NCBI RefSeq assembly: GCF_009914335.1
Contig: NZ_CP043925.1
Span: 2,418,001-2,482,000, forward strand
Length of the DNA: 64,000 nucleotides
Reading direction: 5' to 3'
Source: Proteus columbae
GTDB lineage: Bacteria > Pseudomonadota > Gammaproteobacteria > Enterobacterales > Enterobacteriaceae
A program made the translations under genes and the position numbers. Positions 35,470 through 44,294 of this stretch are shown piece by piece. Every line of letters starts with the position of its first letter. The stretch's first letter is position 1. The notes below the pieces were generated by a model. It was not told where the DNA came from. It made no database searches and saw only the letters and a program-made list of their open reading frames with translations.

Positions 35470-36575
35470 CAGATAATCTCCAGTCTCGCACGTAAGCAAC
35501 CCGCGCTTTCCATTGCTTGCAAAATTGACATTAAATCTGTTGGTGTTGCACCAAGTGCATTTAATGTGCGGATCACTTCGTTTAAGCTTGCGCTTGCATT
35601 CACTTGTTGTAATGAGCCACCTTGTTCACTCATATTTACGCTAGTATTACGCGTTACAACAGTGCTACCCCCTGCAAACGGAGTATTAGGTTGGCTTACA
35701 TTAACTTGGCTATCAACCGTAACGGAAAGGTTGCCTTGAGCAATAGCACAGCTTCCTAATGTCACATCACGATTCATAACAACAGAACCTGTTCTTGCAT
35801 TAATAATCACTTTCGCATCTGCAACAACACGTTTAATTTCAAGGTTTTGAACTTCAGCCAGAAAACGCACTTGTTCACTTTTACCAATAGGAACACGCAA
35901 TTGAACTGTACGAGCATCTAAAGGAATAGCCGTACCTACACCGCGTAATTTATTAACGGTATCAGAGATGTGTTGTGCCAAAGTGAAGTTTTCTTCATTC
36001 AGTTGTAGGTTCAGCAGACCTGTTTGACCAAATTGCGAAGGCAGTTCACGTTCAATGATAGCGCCGCTGCTAATGCGTCCACCCGCTAACTGGTTCACTT
36101 TAACGCTATTACCACCCGCAGATGCGCCTGCTCCCCCGACAACAATATTGCCTTGTGCTAAAGCATAAATCTGATTATCGACACCTTTTAATGGTGTCAT
36201 CAGCAACGTACCACCACGTAAGCTTTTGGCGTTACCTAAGGATGAAACAACGACGTCGATTGATTGCCCTGTACGACCAAAAGGCGGTAATTTTGCAGTT
36301 ACCATTACCGCTGCAACGTTTTTCAATTGCATATTGGTGCCAGGTGGTACTGTGATCCCCAATTGTGAGAGCATGTTATTCAGACTTTGCGTGGTAAACG
36401 GGGTTTGCATTGTTTGGTCACCCGTTCCATCTAATCCCACAACCAAACCATAACCAATCAGCGCATTTTCTCTTACCCCTTCAACAGAGGTGAGATCTCT
36501 GATCCGTTCGGCATGAGCGGAAAAACCGACACATGTCATCACGATAAAGAAAAGGCTCATCGCTATTTTTTTCAT
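35469..36575 (-). CDS. flgI: P-ring protein FlgI
   Basis: This 368-aa protein starts at [18 protein letters not shown], a Sec signal peptide ending AHA/ER at about residue 23. The frame is open to 36629 but the longer start would bury the signal. Signature motifs include [30 protein letters not shown]. It forms the periplasmic bushing around the rod. Confidence 0.96.
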   Translation of the reverse strand: MKKIAMSLFFIVMTCVGFSAHAERIRDLTSVEGVRENALIGYGLVVGLDGTGDQTMQTPFTTQSLNNMLSQLGITVPPGTNMQLKNVAAVMVTAKLPPFGRTGQSIDVVVSSLGNAKSLRGGTLLMTPLKGVDNQIYALAQGNIVVGGAGASAGGNSVKVNQLAGGRISSGAIIERELPSQFGQTGLLNLQLNEENFTLAQHISDTVNKLRGVGTAIPLDARTVQLRVPIGKSEQVRFLAEVQNLEIKRVVADAKVIINARTGSVVMNRDVTLGSCAIAQGNLSVTVDSQVNVSQPNTPFAGGSTVVTRNTSVNMSEQGGSLQQVNASASLNEVIRTLNALGATPTDLMSILQAMESAGCLRARLEII

Positions 36576-36589
36576 CTGGACCCTACTCA

Positions 36590-37333
36590 TTAAAAAGGTG
36601 ATACATTTAAGAAGAAGCGTTGTAGCCATCCCATAGACTGTGCTTCATTGATATAACCGTCTCCGATATATTCAATACGAGCATCAGCAACTTGGGTTGA
36701 ATTTACGGTATTAGCACCACTGATTGTTCTTGGGTTCACAACACCTGAAAAACGGATAAATTCAGTACCTTGATTGATAGCAATTTGCTTTTCACCGATA
36801 ACGTGCAGGTTTCCATTGGCAAGAAGCTGATCGACGGTAACAGTGATGGTGCCTTTAAAGGTATTGTTCGCATTTGCGCCACCTTTACCGCCAAAGTCAC
36901 TGTTTCCTTCCATTCCCATATCAGCACGGCTATTACCAAACAATCCTTCCAAAAATCTTGGCGTGATCGAAGCAAGGAATCCTGCTTTGCCATTACGGCT
37001 CGCATTTGCGGATGAGTTTTTGCTTGCACTCACGTTTTCTTGCAATGTAATCGTTAGCGTATCGCCAATATTCCGAGGACGTCTGTCTTCAAATAGAGGT
37101 TGATAGCCAAAATAAACAGGCTGAGCTGACTGAAAAATAGAGCCATTAGGTGCAGGTGCTGTTGGTGCCGTTGGAACCGCCGTTGTGTTACCTTCTACCA
37201 ACGGTTTTTTAGGTATATGTGCGCATCCCGCCAGTGTCAGTACCAACAGGGCGGTACCTAAACGTTGATGACGACGCCATCTGACACTAAGCTTTCTTGC
37301 CCCAGAATTGTCAGTAATGACCTTTGTATCCAT
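36590..37333 (-). CDS. flgH: L-ring lipoprotein FlgH
   Basis: This 247-aa protein starts at [14 protein letters not shown] (ATG 37333). The lipobox LTLAGC gives lipidated Cys37 after a long, basic N-region, which is unusual in length but intact. Motifs: [44 protein letters not shown], and [31 protein letters not shown]. Outer-membrane bushing. Confidence 0.94.
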   Translation of the reverse strand: MDTKVITDNSGARKLSVRWRRHQRLGTALLVLTLAGCAHIPKKPLVEGNTTAVPTAPTAPAPNGSIFQSAQPVYFGYQPLFEDRRPRNIGDTLTITLQENVSASKNSSANASRNGKAGFLASITPRFLEGLFGNSRADMGMEGNSDFGGKGGANANNTFKGTITVTVDQLLANGNLHVIGEKQIAINQGTEFIRFSGVVNPRTISGANTVNSTQVADARIEYIGDGYINEAQSMGWLQRFFLNVSPF

Positions 37334-37396
37334 CTTCGATACTCTTTTAGTAATACGCCTGACAGGAACCCCTGTCAGGCTAATGAACAAACGAAA

Positions 37397-38179
37397 TTAG
37401 AGTTGCGTTAGTTTCTGTAACATCTGATCAGATGTTGAAATCGCTTTACTGTTAATTTCATAAGCACGTTGAGTCTGGATCATATTGACCAGCTCTTCAG
37501 CTACGTTAACGTTAGAGGTTTCAACATATCCCTGATACAACAAGCCTGCGCCGTTGATACCTGGGGCATTCTCAGTAGGTGCGCCAGAACTTGCAGTTTC
37601 TAAGTACAAGTTTTCACCAACACTTTCTAATCCGCTGTCATTAATAAAGGTTGTTAGCGTCAATTGACCCACTTGTTGTGGTGCAGGTGAGCCTTCAATT
37701 TCAACACTGACAGTACCATCACGACCAATCATCACTTTTTTGGCGGTATCAGGCAAAATGATGGCTGGAACAACTTGGAAACCGCTAGTTGTCACTAATT
37801 GCCCATTTTGATCCATTTGAAAAGAACCATCACGAGTATAAGCATCGGTACCATCAGGTAACTGAACATGGAAAAAACCTTGTCCTTTAATCGCCACATC
37901 ACGAGTACCGTTTGTTTGAGCCAAGTTACCTTGACTATGTAAACGCTCAGTAGCAACAGGACGAACACCTGTACCAATTTGTAAACCTGACGGTGCATTC
38001 GTCTGTTCTGATGTCATTGCACCCGGCTGGCGGATCGTTTGATACAGTAAATCTTCGAAAACCGCACGTTGGCGTTTAAAGCCATTGGTGCTGACGTTTG
38101 CGAGGTTGTTGGAAATCACATCCATGTTAGTTTGTTGTGCATCCAACCCAGTTTTAGCAATCCATAAAGAACGGATCAT
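37397..38179 (-). CDS. flgG: Distal rod protein FlgG
   Basis: This 260-aa protein has the start [36 protein letters not shown] and the end of the rod family ([26 protein letters not shown]). Length equals E. coli FlgG. Confidence 0.97.
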   Translation of the reverse strand: MIRSLWIAKTGLDAQQTNMDVISNNLANVSTNGFKRQRAVFEDLLYQTIRQPGAMTSEQTNAPSGLQIGTGVRPVATERLHSQGNLAQTNGTRDVAIKGQGFFHVQLPDGTDAYTRDGSFQMDQNGQLVTTSGFQVVPAIILPDTAKKVMIGRDGTVSVEIEGSPAPQQVGQLTLTTFINDSGLESVGENLYLETASSGAPTENAPGINGAGLLYQGYVETSNVNVAEELVNMIQTQRAYEINSKAISTSDQMLQKLTQL

Positions 38180-38198
38180 GGTTTTCCCCTTACACTAT

Positions 38199-38954
38199 TT
38201 AACTCAGTGATAGCAATTGGTTAGCCTTTTGCGCATTTTCATCAGCGCTATGGATAACCTTCATTTGCATTTCGAAACGTCTTGCGTTTGCTATCATATC
38301 GACCATGGCTTCTGCTGGATTAACATTACTGCCTTCTAAAACACCAGCTAACACCTTCACGCTATCATCCGCAGGTAATTCCTCACCGGCACGCGCAGTC
38401 CCTTTAGGGGATAAATGGAATAAACCATCATCGCCACGAACTAAATCGTTTTGCTCTGGTTTTACCATTTTCAAACGACCAATTTGACCCAACATTTTCG
38501 GTGGATCAGTCGGTACATGCGCAGTCACAATACCGTTATTGGCAATACTGACGTTTGCTTGAGCAGGCACTTCAATCGCACCGTTATCGCCCATTAACAA
38601 ACGCCCTTGTACCATTAACATGCCATCAGCGTTGCGTTGGATATTCCCGTTTCGGGTATACGCTTCTGTGCCATCTTCAAGTTGAACGGCCAAAAAGCCG
38701 TTATCACTTAAAGCAACGTCCATTGATCTGCCGGTATAGTTCATCGTTCCTTGACTCTGATCGCTACCTGGCGTTGAGGCTACCGTTAATGTACGAGTCG
38801 GTAAGGTATCGCCATTGACAGGTACGGCTCGCATTGCACTAAGCTGCGCTTTGAATCCCGGCGTTGATGCGTTTGCTAAGTTGTTCGCCACGACAGCTTG
38901 GTTTTCCATCGAATGTTTGGCGCCGCCCATCGCGGTATAAATCACATGATCCAT
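38199..38954 (-). CDS. flgF: Proximal rod protein FlgF
   Basis: This 251-aa protein begins MDHVIYTAMGGAKHSMENQAVVANNLANASTPGFKAQL and ends with the rod-family segment EAMVDMIANARRFEMQMKVI. It lies 20 bp before flgG. Confidence 0.96.
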   Translation of the reverse strand: MDHVIYTAMGGAKHSMENQAVVANNLANASTPGFKAQLSAMRAVPVNGDTLPTRTLTVASTPGSDQSQGTMNYTGRSMDVALSDNGFLAVQLEDGTEAYTRNGNIQRNADGMLMVQGRLLMGDNGAIEVPAQANVSIANNGIVTAHVPTDPPKMLGQIGRLKMVKPEQNDLVRGDDGLFHLSPKGTARAGEELPADDSVKVLAGVLEGSNVNPAEAMVDMIANARRFEMQMKVIHSADENAQKANQLLSLS

Positions 38955-38975
38955 AACAGATTATTTCCTGCGTTA

Positions 38976-40202
38976 TTAGCGCAAGCTAACCAGAGTCTGC
39001 AGGATCTGATCCTGAGTCTTGATGGTTTGTGCGTTTGATTGATAGTTACGTTGAGCAACGATCATGTTGACTAACTCTTGGCTCATATCCACGTTAGACG
39101 CTTCTAATGCGTTATTGGTTAATTTGCCGAATACACCAGAGCCCGCTACACCGACGATTGGTGAACCTGAACCGTTAGTTTCAGACCACATATTGTCGCC
39201 TTGTGAGCTTAAACCGCCTGGGTTTGCAAAGTTAGCTAGTGCGATTTGACCAACAACTTGGCTTTGTTGGTTTGAGTAAGTCGCCATAATGGAGCCATCA
39301 ACTTCAATACGGAAGTTAGTGAATTCACCCGCTTGGTAACCATTTTGCGCTAATTTAGAGACACTTGATTCTGATACTTTTTGCTGAGTACTACCGGTGA
39401 AATCAAGTTCAATTTTGCCTACAGCAGAACCATTCAAAGAGGCGATATTCATATCGGTCTTTGTATAACTATCTAGCACACCCGCGTTGGTATATTTTAA
39501 AGTACCTAAATCTTGAGCAGGTGTTGGCGCACCACCAGCAGCCTTAGTCGATGTATCTTGACCATAAACTTTCCATTCATTGTCATTTGTCTTTACAAAG
39601 AATAAGTTCAGATTATGTTCATTACCTAAGCTATCGTAGGTTGTCACGTTAGTACTAAAGTTATAAGTATCACTATCTTTAGGATCGAACGTCGTTTTAG
39701 CAGGTTTTTCTTCACCTGAGTTCAGGTTAACCGCCATATTGATTTTATCGGTTGCACTGGCATTCATCATATCGGTAGGAATAACGATAGGTGTTGGTGT
39801 TGCCCCTTTTTGAACAACATTTTTACCATCAACAACTTGTACTGGATAACCTGTTACACGCATACCTTGCATATTAGTCAGGAAACCATTTTTATCTTTA
39901 CCGAATTCACCATTACGTGAATAGAAAACACCACCGTTTTGATCTTCAATACGGAAAAAACCACCGCCAGAAATCGCTACGTCTGTTGGGCGGTTAGTGG
40001 TTGTGATACTACCGTCTTTAAAGTTTTGGCTAATGCCTGCCACTTTAACACCCAGACCTGCACCAGAGCCGGCGAAAACGTCAGCAAAAGAGACAGTCGC
40101 ACCTTTGAAGCCATAGGTTGCGGAGTTAGAAATATTATTACCGATAGAATCTAAGTTAGCGGCTGCTGCGTTTAAACCACTTACTGCTTGTGAAAAGGAC
40201 AT
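38976..40202 (-). CDS. flgE: Hook protein FlgE
   Basis: This 408-aa protein has N-terminal MSFSQAVSGLNAAAANLDSIGNNISNSATYGFKG and C-terminal NNALEASNVDMSQELVNMIVAQRNYQSNAQTIKTQDQIL. Hook universal-joint subunit, assembled under the FlgD cap. Confidence 0.97.
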   Translation of the reverse strand: MSFSQAVSGLNAAAANLDSIGNNISNSATYGFKGATVSFADVFAGSGAGLGVKVAGISQNFKDGSITTTNRPTDVAISGGGFFRIEDQNGGVFYSRNGEFGKDKNGFLTNMQGMRVTGYPVQVVDGKNVVQKGATPTPIVIPTDMMNASATDKINMAVNLNSGEEKPAKTTFDPKDSDTYNFSTNVTTYDSLGNEHNLNLFFVKTNDNEWKVYGQDTSTKAAGGAPTPAQDLGTLKYTNAGVLDSYTKTDMNIASLNGSAVGKIELDFTGSTQQKVSESSVSKLAQNGYQAGEFTNFRIEVDGSIMATYSNQQSQVVGQIALANFANPGGLSSQGDNMWSETNGSGSPIVGVAGSGVFGKLTNNALEASNVDMSQELVNMIVAQRNYQSNAQTIKTQDQILQTLVSLR

Positions 40203-40229
40203 GCGCCCTCCAAGTTGAATATGTGTTAG

Positions 40230-41060
40230 TTAAAGAACCTGACGAATTTCATCCAATGAAACGGTATTACCTAAGCCAACATCAAGGCGGGCACCACCAT
40301 CCACCATGGACACACTATTCACCAGCGCATAATTCAGTGTCTTAACAGGGACCTGAGCATCATTAAGCGTGGCGTTAACGGTAAATTTATAACTGCCAGT
40401 TGGAACAGGATTGTCATCTTCATCAGTACAATCCCAAGAGAAGTTATAAACATCCGGTAGCATCTTTTTGTCCATTTGGATTGTACGAACGGTAGCACCA
40501 CTGGCATTAGTGATGTTTATCGTAAGAGAATCGGTTGGACTGAGTAATTCAAAACCAAAAGGTGTTGAAAATAGGTGTTCATCGCTAGGCGCAGTTGGGT
40601 CAGTATCACCTGATTTATATATTCCCATTTGCTGGCGCGTTTTTTCATTTTGAGTATCAGGTGTTGGAATTGTGTCATCCCCATCACCGGGCTTTTCAGT
40701 TTCACCTTTACCGTCGGTTGGCTGAAAGACAACAATTTTATTCCCAGAGACCATAACACCACGGCCAACGAGAGAAGAAGCGCGCAACGCCTGACTTTGA
40801 TCAATCTGTCCAACAATGTTATTCACTGTTTTATTCAGTGTTTCAATGCCTTCAACGGTTGAAATTTGAGCCAACTGGGAAGTTAACTCATTATTTTGCA
40901 TTGGGTTTGTTGGATCTTGATTTTTCATCTGTGTGATGAGAAGTGTCAGGAAATTCCCTTTAATATCCTCACTACCACTTTTTTTCGTATGGTATGAAGA
41001 AGGTGTATCCCCGATAATGGTATTATCATAAGGTTCATTCATTGAGGAGGAAATACCCAC
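40230..41060 (-). CDS. flgD: Hook cap / scaffolding protein FlgD, with acidic insert
   Basis: This 276-aa protein starts at GTG 41060, eight bases after GGGAG; the internal ATG at 41042 lacks a site. The N-terminal export part FLTLLITQMKNQDPTNPMQNNELTSQLAQISTVEGIE is standard. Against E. coli FlgD (about 231 aa) it has an extra Asp/Pro/Thr/Glu-rich segment of roughly 45 residues at about 118-165 (GKGETEKPGDGDDTIPTPD and following). Confidence 0.95.
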   Translation of the reverse strand: MGISSSMNEPYDNTIIGDTPSSYHTKKSGSEDIKGNFLTLLITQMKNQDPTNPMQNNELTSQLAQISTVEGIETLNKTVNNIVGQIDQSQALRASSLVGRGVMVSGNKIVVFQPTDGKGETEKPGDGDDTIPTPDTQNEKTRQQMGIYKSGDTDPTAPSDEHLFSTPFGFELLSPTDSLTINITNASGATVRTIQMDKKMLPDVYNFSWDCTDEDDNPVPTGSYKFTVNATLNDAQVPVKTLNYALVNSVSMVDGGARLDVGLGNTVSLDEIRQVL

Positions 41061-41072
41061 AATTTATTCTCC

Positions 41073-41477
41073 CTATTGACCTATCATCAGTGTTTTTTGC
41101 ATCAGCGATTTTGCCGTGTTCATCACTTCGACGTTAGCTTGGTAGCTTCTAGAAGCAGAAATGGTATTAATCATTTCACCCACAACATCAACATTCGGCA
41201 TACGTACATACCCTTTTTCATCGGCAAAAGGATGTCCCGGCTGATATTCCATGCGAAATGGAGCAGGATCATCCACCACTTCAGTGACACGAACACCACC
41301 AACTTCTTGACCAGCAGGTGCGTTTACCTGAAAAACAACCTGCTTTGCACGATAAGGTTCACCATCTGGGCCCGCAACACTGTCGGCATTTGCCATATTG
41401 CTAGCGCTTACGTTTAAACGTTGAGATTGCGCTGAAAGTGCTGAACCTGAAATATCAAAAATACTAAATAAAGACAT
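41073..41477 (-). CDS. flgC: Proximal rod protein FlgC
   Basis: This 134-aa protein has N-terminal [30 protein letters not shown] and C-terminal [27 protein letters not shown], typical of FlgC. Confidence 0.97.
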   Translation of the reverse strand: MSLFSIFDISGSALSAQSQRLNVSASNMANADSVAGPDGEPYRAKQVVFQVNAPAGQEVGGVRVTEVVDDPAPFRMEYQPGHPFADEKGYVRMPNVDVVGEMINTISASRSYQANVEVMNTAKSLMQKTLMIGQ

Positions 41478-41487
41478 GCTCTTTACC

Positions 41488-41898
41488 CTACTGTTGCAAT
41501 ACAGACATCATGCTTTTAACTTGTGAATTAATAAATGTCACATCAGCCTGATACTTAAGGCTATTGTCAGCAAAATTACTACGTTCCATGTCCATATCCA
41601 CGGTATTACCATCCATCGCAGTTTGATGAGGCACGCGATAAAGTAAGTCCGCTTCTAAGCGATAACCGGGTTTGATCGGGATATGGCGCTCTGATGTCAT
41701 CGCCAATTGCATGCCATGACTACCAGTACGTCCGTTTTCAATGGTTTTCTTCAATTCAGAAGCAAAATCAATATCACGAGCCTGAAAGCCTGGGGTATCT
41801 GCGTTTGCGATATTCGCAGCGAGAATTTCTTGGCGTTTATTGCGTATTGAGAGCGCTTCTTGTTGAAAATGAAACGTATTTTCTAATTTATCGAGCAT
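41488..41898 (-). CDS. flgB: Proximal rod protein FlgB
   Basis: This 136-aa protein has [42 protein letters not shown]. First gene of the minus flgBCDEFGHIJ operon, divergent from flgA across a 209-bp control region. Confidence 0.97.
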   Translation of the reverse strand: MLDKLENTFHFQQEALSIRNKRQEILAANIANADTPGFQARDIDFASELKKTIENGRTGSHGMQLAMTSERHIPIKPGYRLEADLLYRVPHQTAMDGNTVDMDMERSNFADNSLKYQADVTFINSQVKSMMSVLQQ

Positions 41899-42107
41899 CT
41901 TCTATCCTTGGTGGCTAAGCCACTTACCTCAGCTGATAAAACAATTTCAGTTGACAGAATAAACGCTCAAAAAAAAGATGATTGGAGGAATAGGCGTAAA
42001 TTGGATTGCTATTTATGCGTTTAAGGCATGCAAAGTCGATGTACACTGTTATTGCTAAATAATGACAAACGCACAATTAGCATCAACTCTGTAAGGTGAT
42101 ACAAATT

Positions 42108-42764
42108 ATGTTAGTTAGAACTCTTATCGGTCTGTTTTCTTTTTTCTTTATGGTGAATGTGAGTATCGCGAAATCACTGCCTGAAGAACTACAAGATTTC
42201 TTTGTCGCACTTCACCAACCAGGCGATAAAGTGACTGTGACAGTTTTAACGCCCGAAGATAAATGGCCAATCTGTCAAACACAAGAGATCCAACGTCATG
42301 CGGGCTCTCGTAATTGGGGACGTCTTTCAATCCCAATTCAGTGCGATAAACAACGTCGTTTTATTCAAATTGATGTTAGCGTTAATGGTGAATACTTAAT
42401 CGCGAAAAAAGACATCAATCGTGATGATATTATTGAAAATTCTGCTATTAGTATGGCAACGGGCGAATTAGAAAAATTACCTTATGATGTATTACGTGAT
42501 CCCGCATTAATTAAAAATGCGATCGCAATGCGACAAATATCCGCAGGAAAACCTTTAACCTCCACAATGGTTCGTCGCCCTTGGGCTATTTTGGCAGGAC
42601 AAACCGTCACCGTATTTGCACAAGGCCCTCACTTTCAGATCCGTTATGAAGGTAAAGCCGTAAACAACGCGGTTGCCAACGAAACCATTCGAGTGAGAGT
42701 TAAATCAGGTCAAATTGTCACTGGCGAAGCACTTGAAAACGGCTCTGTACGCATCCCTCTTTAA
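42108..42764 (+). CDS. flgA: P-ring assembly chaperone FlgA
   Basis: This 218-aa protein starts at ATG 42108 after AAGGTG. Signal peptide LVRTLIGLFSFFFMVNVSIAKS. The SAF domain motifs KKDINRDDIIENSAISMATGELEKLPYDVL and MRQISAGKPLTSTMVRRPWAILAGQTVTV place it as FlgA, the periplasmic chaperone of FlgI. Confidence 0.95.
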   Translation: MLVRTLIGLFSFFFMVNVSIAKSLPEELQDFFVALHQPGDKVTVTVLTPEDKWPICQTQEIQRHAGSRNWGRLSIPIQCDKQRRFIQIDVSVNGEYLIAKKDINRDDIIENSAISMATGELEKLPYDVLRDPALIKNAIAMRQISAGKPLTSTMVRRPWAILAGQTVTVFAQGPHFQIRYEGKAVNNAVANETIRVRVKSGQIVTGEALENGSVRIPL

Positions 42765-42865
42765 TGGATTAAAAAGCTGATAAGCAGAATAAGCCTATAT
42801 TAAATTGCTTGTTACCCGTTTCAGTTATGGCAAGCCAAGGTAAACTCTCTTGCGCTACATTTTTC

Positions 42866-43094
42866 ACTCTAAATAATTAAAGCTGTAGTTAGACAATAAT
42901 TTAAAACATCGCATATAGATACTCTAAATAATTCAAGTTGTAGCTAGGCGACAAATGAACGAATCGCTAGGAGCATACATAAGTATGTGACTAGTGTGAG
43001 TGAATGCGGTCAACAACGCTACGGCTTGAAGTATGACGAGTAGTGTGACTAGTGCGAGTGAGTGTAGCCAACAACGCTACAGCTTAAAGTATCG
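42866..43094. repeat. Composite MITE-like intergenic repeat
   Basis: A left-end copy (ACTCTAAATAATT, 42866-42878) recurs as the start of a fuller unit at 42921. The right-half segment beginning GTGACTAGTG occurs twice in tandem (42987-43034 and 43045-43092, 58-bp period, about 41 of 48 identical). The outer ends are inverted copies: AAGTTGTAGC at 42934 and its complement GCTACAGCTT at 43076. It resembles the family of hairpin-forming repeats seen between genes of Yersinia, Photorhabdus and relatives. Confidence 0.8.
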
Positions 43095-43102
43095 ACTAAG
43101 AT

Positions 43103-43129
43103 TAAAGTTTTTGATTTCACAGCCGATAT
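43103..43129 (+). promoter_or_regulatory. Sigma-28 promoter of flgMN
   Basis: TAAA, 15 bases, GCCGATAT: one mismatch from consensus, about 90 bp before flgM and immediately downstream of the repeat. Confidence 0.85.
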
Positions 43130-43218
43130 AAAGAAACAAGATGATAGGCGAAAACACATAGGTTGTTTTACAATGGCTTCATCTGACTATTAATTGATGC
43201 CTAACAAAGGATTTTCCT

Positions 43219-43518
43219 ATGAGTATTGAACGCGCGAATCCACTGCTTCCGATTAACGCAATTGCACAACGCAACCCGAGTGAAATCACTCAGGGCTCTC
43301 GTAAATCGGGAACAACTGAACAAAAAACTGCAACAGGCGACACTTCTGTAAAACTTAGTGAAGCGCAGAAGAAACTTGTTCAACCTGGAAATAAAGACAT
43401 TAACGTTGAGAAAGTTGCTCGCTTGAAAGAAGCAATTGCCAACGGAACATTAACCATGGACAGTGGTAAAATTGCGGATGCTCTTTTCCGTGAAGCTGCT
43501 GAAAGCATAACTCAATAA
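43219..43518 (+). CDS. flgM: Anti-sigma-28 factor FlgM
   Basis: This 99-aa protein has a disordered N-terminal half (MSIERANPLLPINAIAQRNPSE) and the sigma-binding C-terminus (VKLSEAQKKLV, VARLKEAIANGTLTMDSGKIADALFREA). It holds FliA until the hook is finished, then is exported. Confidence 0.95.
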   Translation: MSIERANPLLPINAIAQRNPSEITQGSRKSGTTEQKTATGDTSVKLSEAQKKLVQPGNKDINVEKVARLKEAIANGTLTMDSGKIADALFREAAESITQ

Positions 43519-43525
43519 TATTTTA

Positions 43526-43972
43526 ATGATTATGATGGAAGAACTCCGCCAGACTTTAGATCTTCAATTATCACAGCTTAATACCATTGCAGGTATTTTA
43601 CGTGCTGAACAACAGTTATTATGCGCAGGTAATATTGATATCAATGCCCTGCACGAAGTGACTGAACAGAAGAATTTTGTCTTGTCTGCTTTAGGTCATA
43701 CAGACCAACAGCGTCATACGCTAAGCCAACAAGCTGGTGTAGAAAAACCTTATACAGGGTTGCCGTTCTTATCTGATTTATGGACACAGATAATAGACAT
43801 CACGGCGGAGTTAAGATATCTAAATCAACATAACGGATTACTACTCGATCAACACATCTCTCGTAATAGTGATGCTATCCGTTTTTTGCAGAAGAACCAC
43901 AGCCCAACCCTTTATGGTTCTGATGGGCAAGCACAGCGTTCAACACTGGCTGGGCGTAAAATTCAGGTTTAG
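43526..43972 (+). CDS. flgN: FlgK/FlgL export chaperone FlgN
   Basis: This 148-aa helical protein has MEELRQTLDLQLSQLNTIAGILRAEQQLL. Three close ATGs (43526, 43532, 43535) are possible and none has a strong ribosome site; coupling to flgM is likely. It escorts the hook-junction proteins. Confidence 0.92.
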   Translation: MIMMEELRQTLDLQLSQLNTIAGILRAEQQLLCAGNIDINALHEVTEQKNFVLSALGHTDQQRHTLSQQAGVEKPYTGLPFLSDLWTQIIDITAELRYLNQHNGLLLDQHISRNSDAIRFLQKNHSPTLYGSDGQAQRSTLAGRKIQV

Positions 43973-44002
43973 GTTTTTTCGATAATTATCAGAATTCACA
44001 CG

Positions 44003-44028
44003 AAACGCTATCAATATTGATAGCGTTT
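44003..44028 (+). terminator. flgMN terminator
   Basis: A perfect 26-bp palindrome (AAACGCTATCAAT and its complement) followed by TGCTTTG, 30 bp after flgN. Confidence 0.75.
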
Positions 44029-44294
44029 TGCTTTGCCAATAAAACACCACTCACTTTAAGCTGCCAGCAGATCACACTAGCACTGTTATCTATTATCCTT
44101 TCGTGGCACATCATTTTTTTCGCTAAGCTATCTATTTATTGATGCACCGACTTCTCTCCCTTTACTGTGAAGAAAAAGCTAACACCATGTTCTAACCCTT
44201 TGCACTCTTCAGTTTTATCAACCATTACAAACACAAAAAAGACCACTTAATAAAGTGGTCTTAAATTTAGATAATGACATATTAGGGAGAATGA
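44029..44294. other. Convergent intergenic gap, no gene
   Basis: Between convergent flgN and flhA. It contains only the flhA terminator (44233-44262: AAGACCACTT/AAGTGGTCTT with T-run on the minus strand). Confidence 0.7.

Larger units (their letters stand above)
42765..43218. other. flgA-flgM gap with intergenic repeat and flgM promoter
   Basis: In enterobacteria flgA and flgMN are usually close; here 454 bp separate them. The gap holds a composite repeat (42866-43094) and a sigma-28 site (43103-43129). No coding frame is seen. Confidence 0.8.

Noticed and set aside
42866..43094. Insertion sequence or CRISPR array
   Set aside because: No transposase frame and no regular repeat-spacer structure; it is a short non-coding intergenic repeat.
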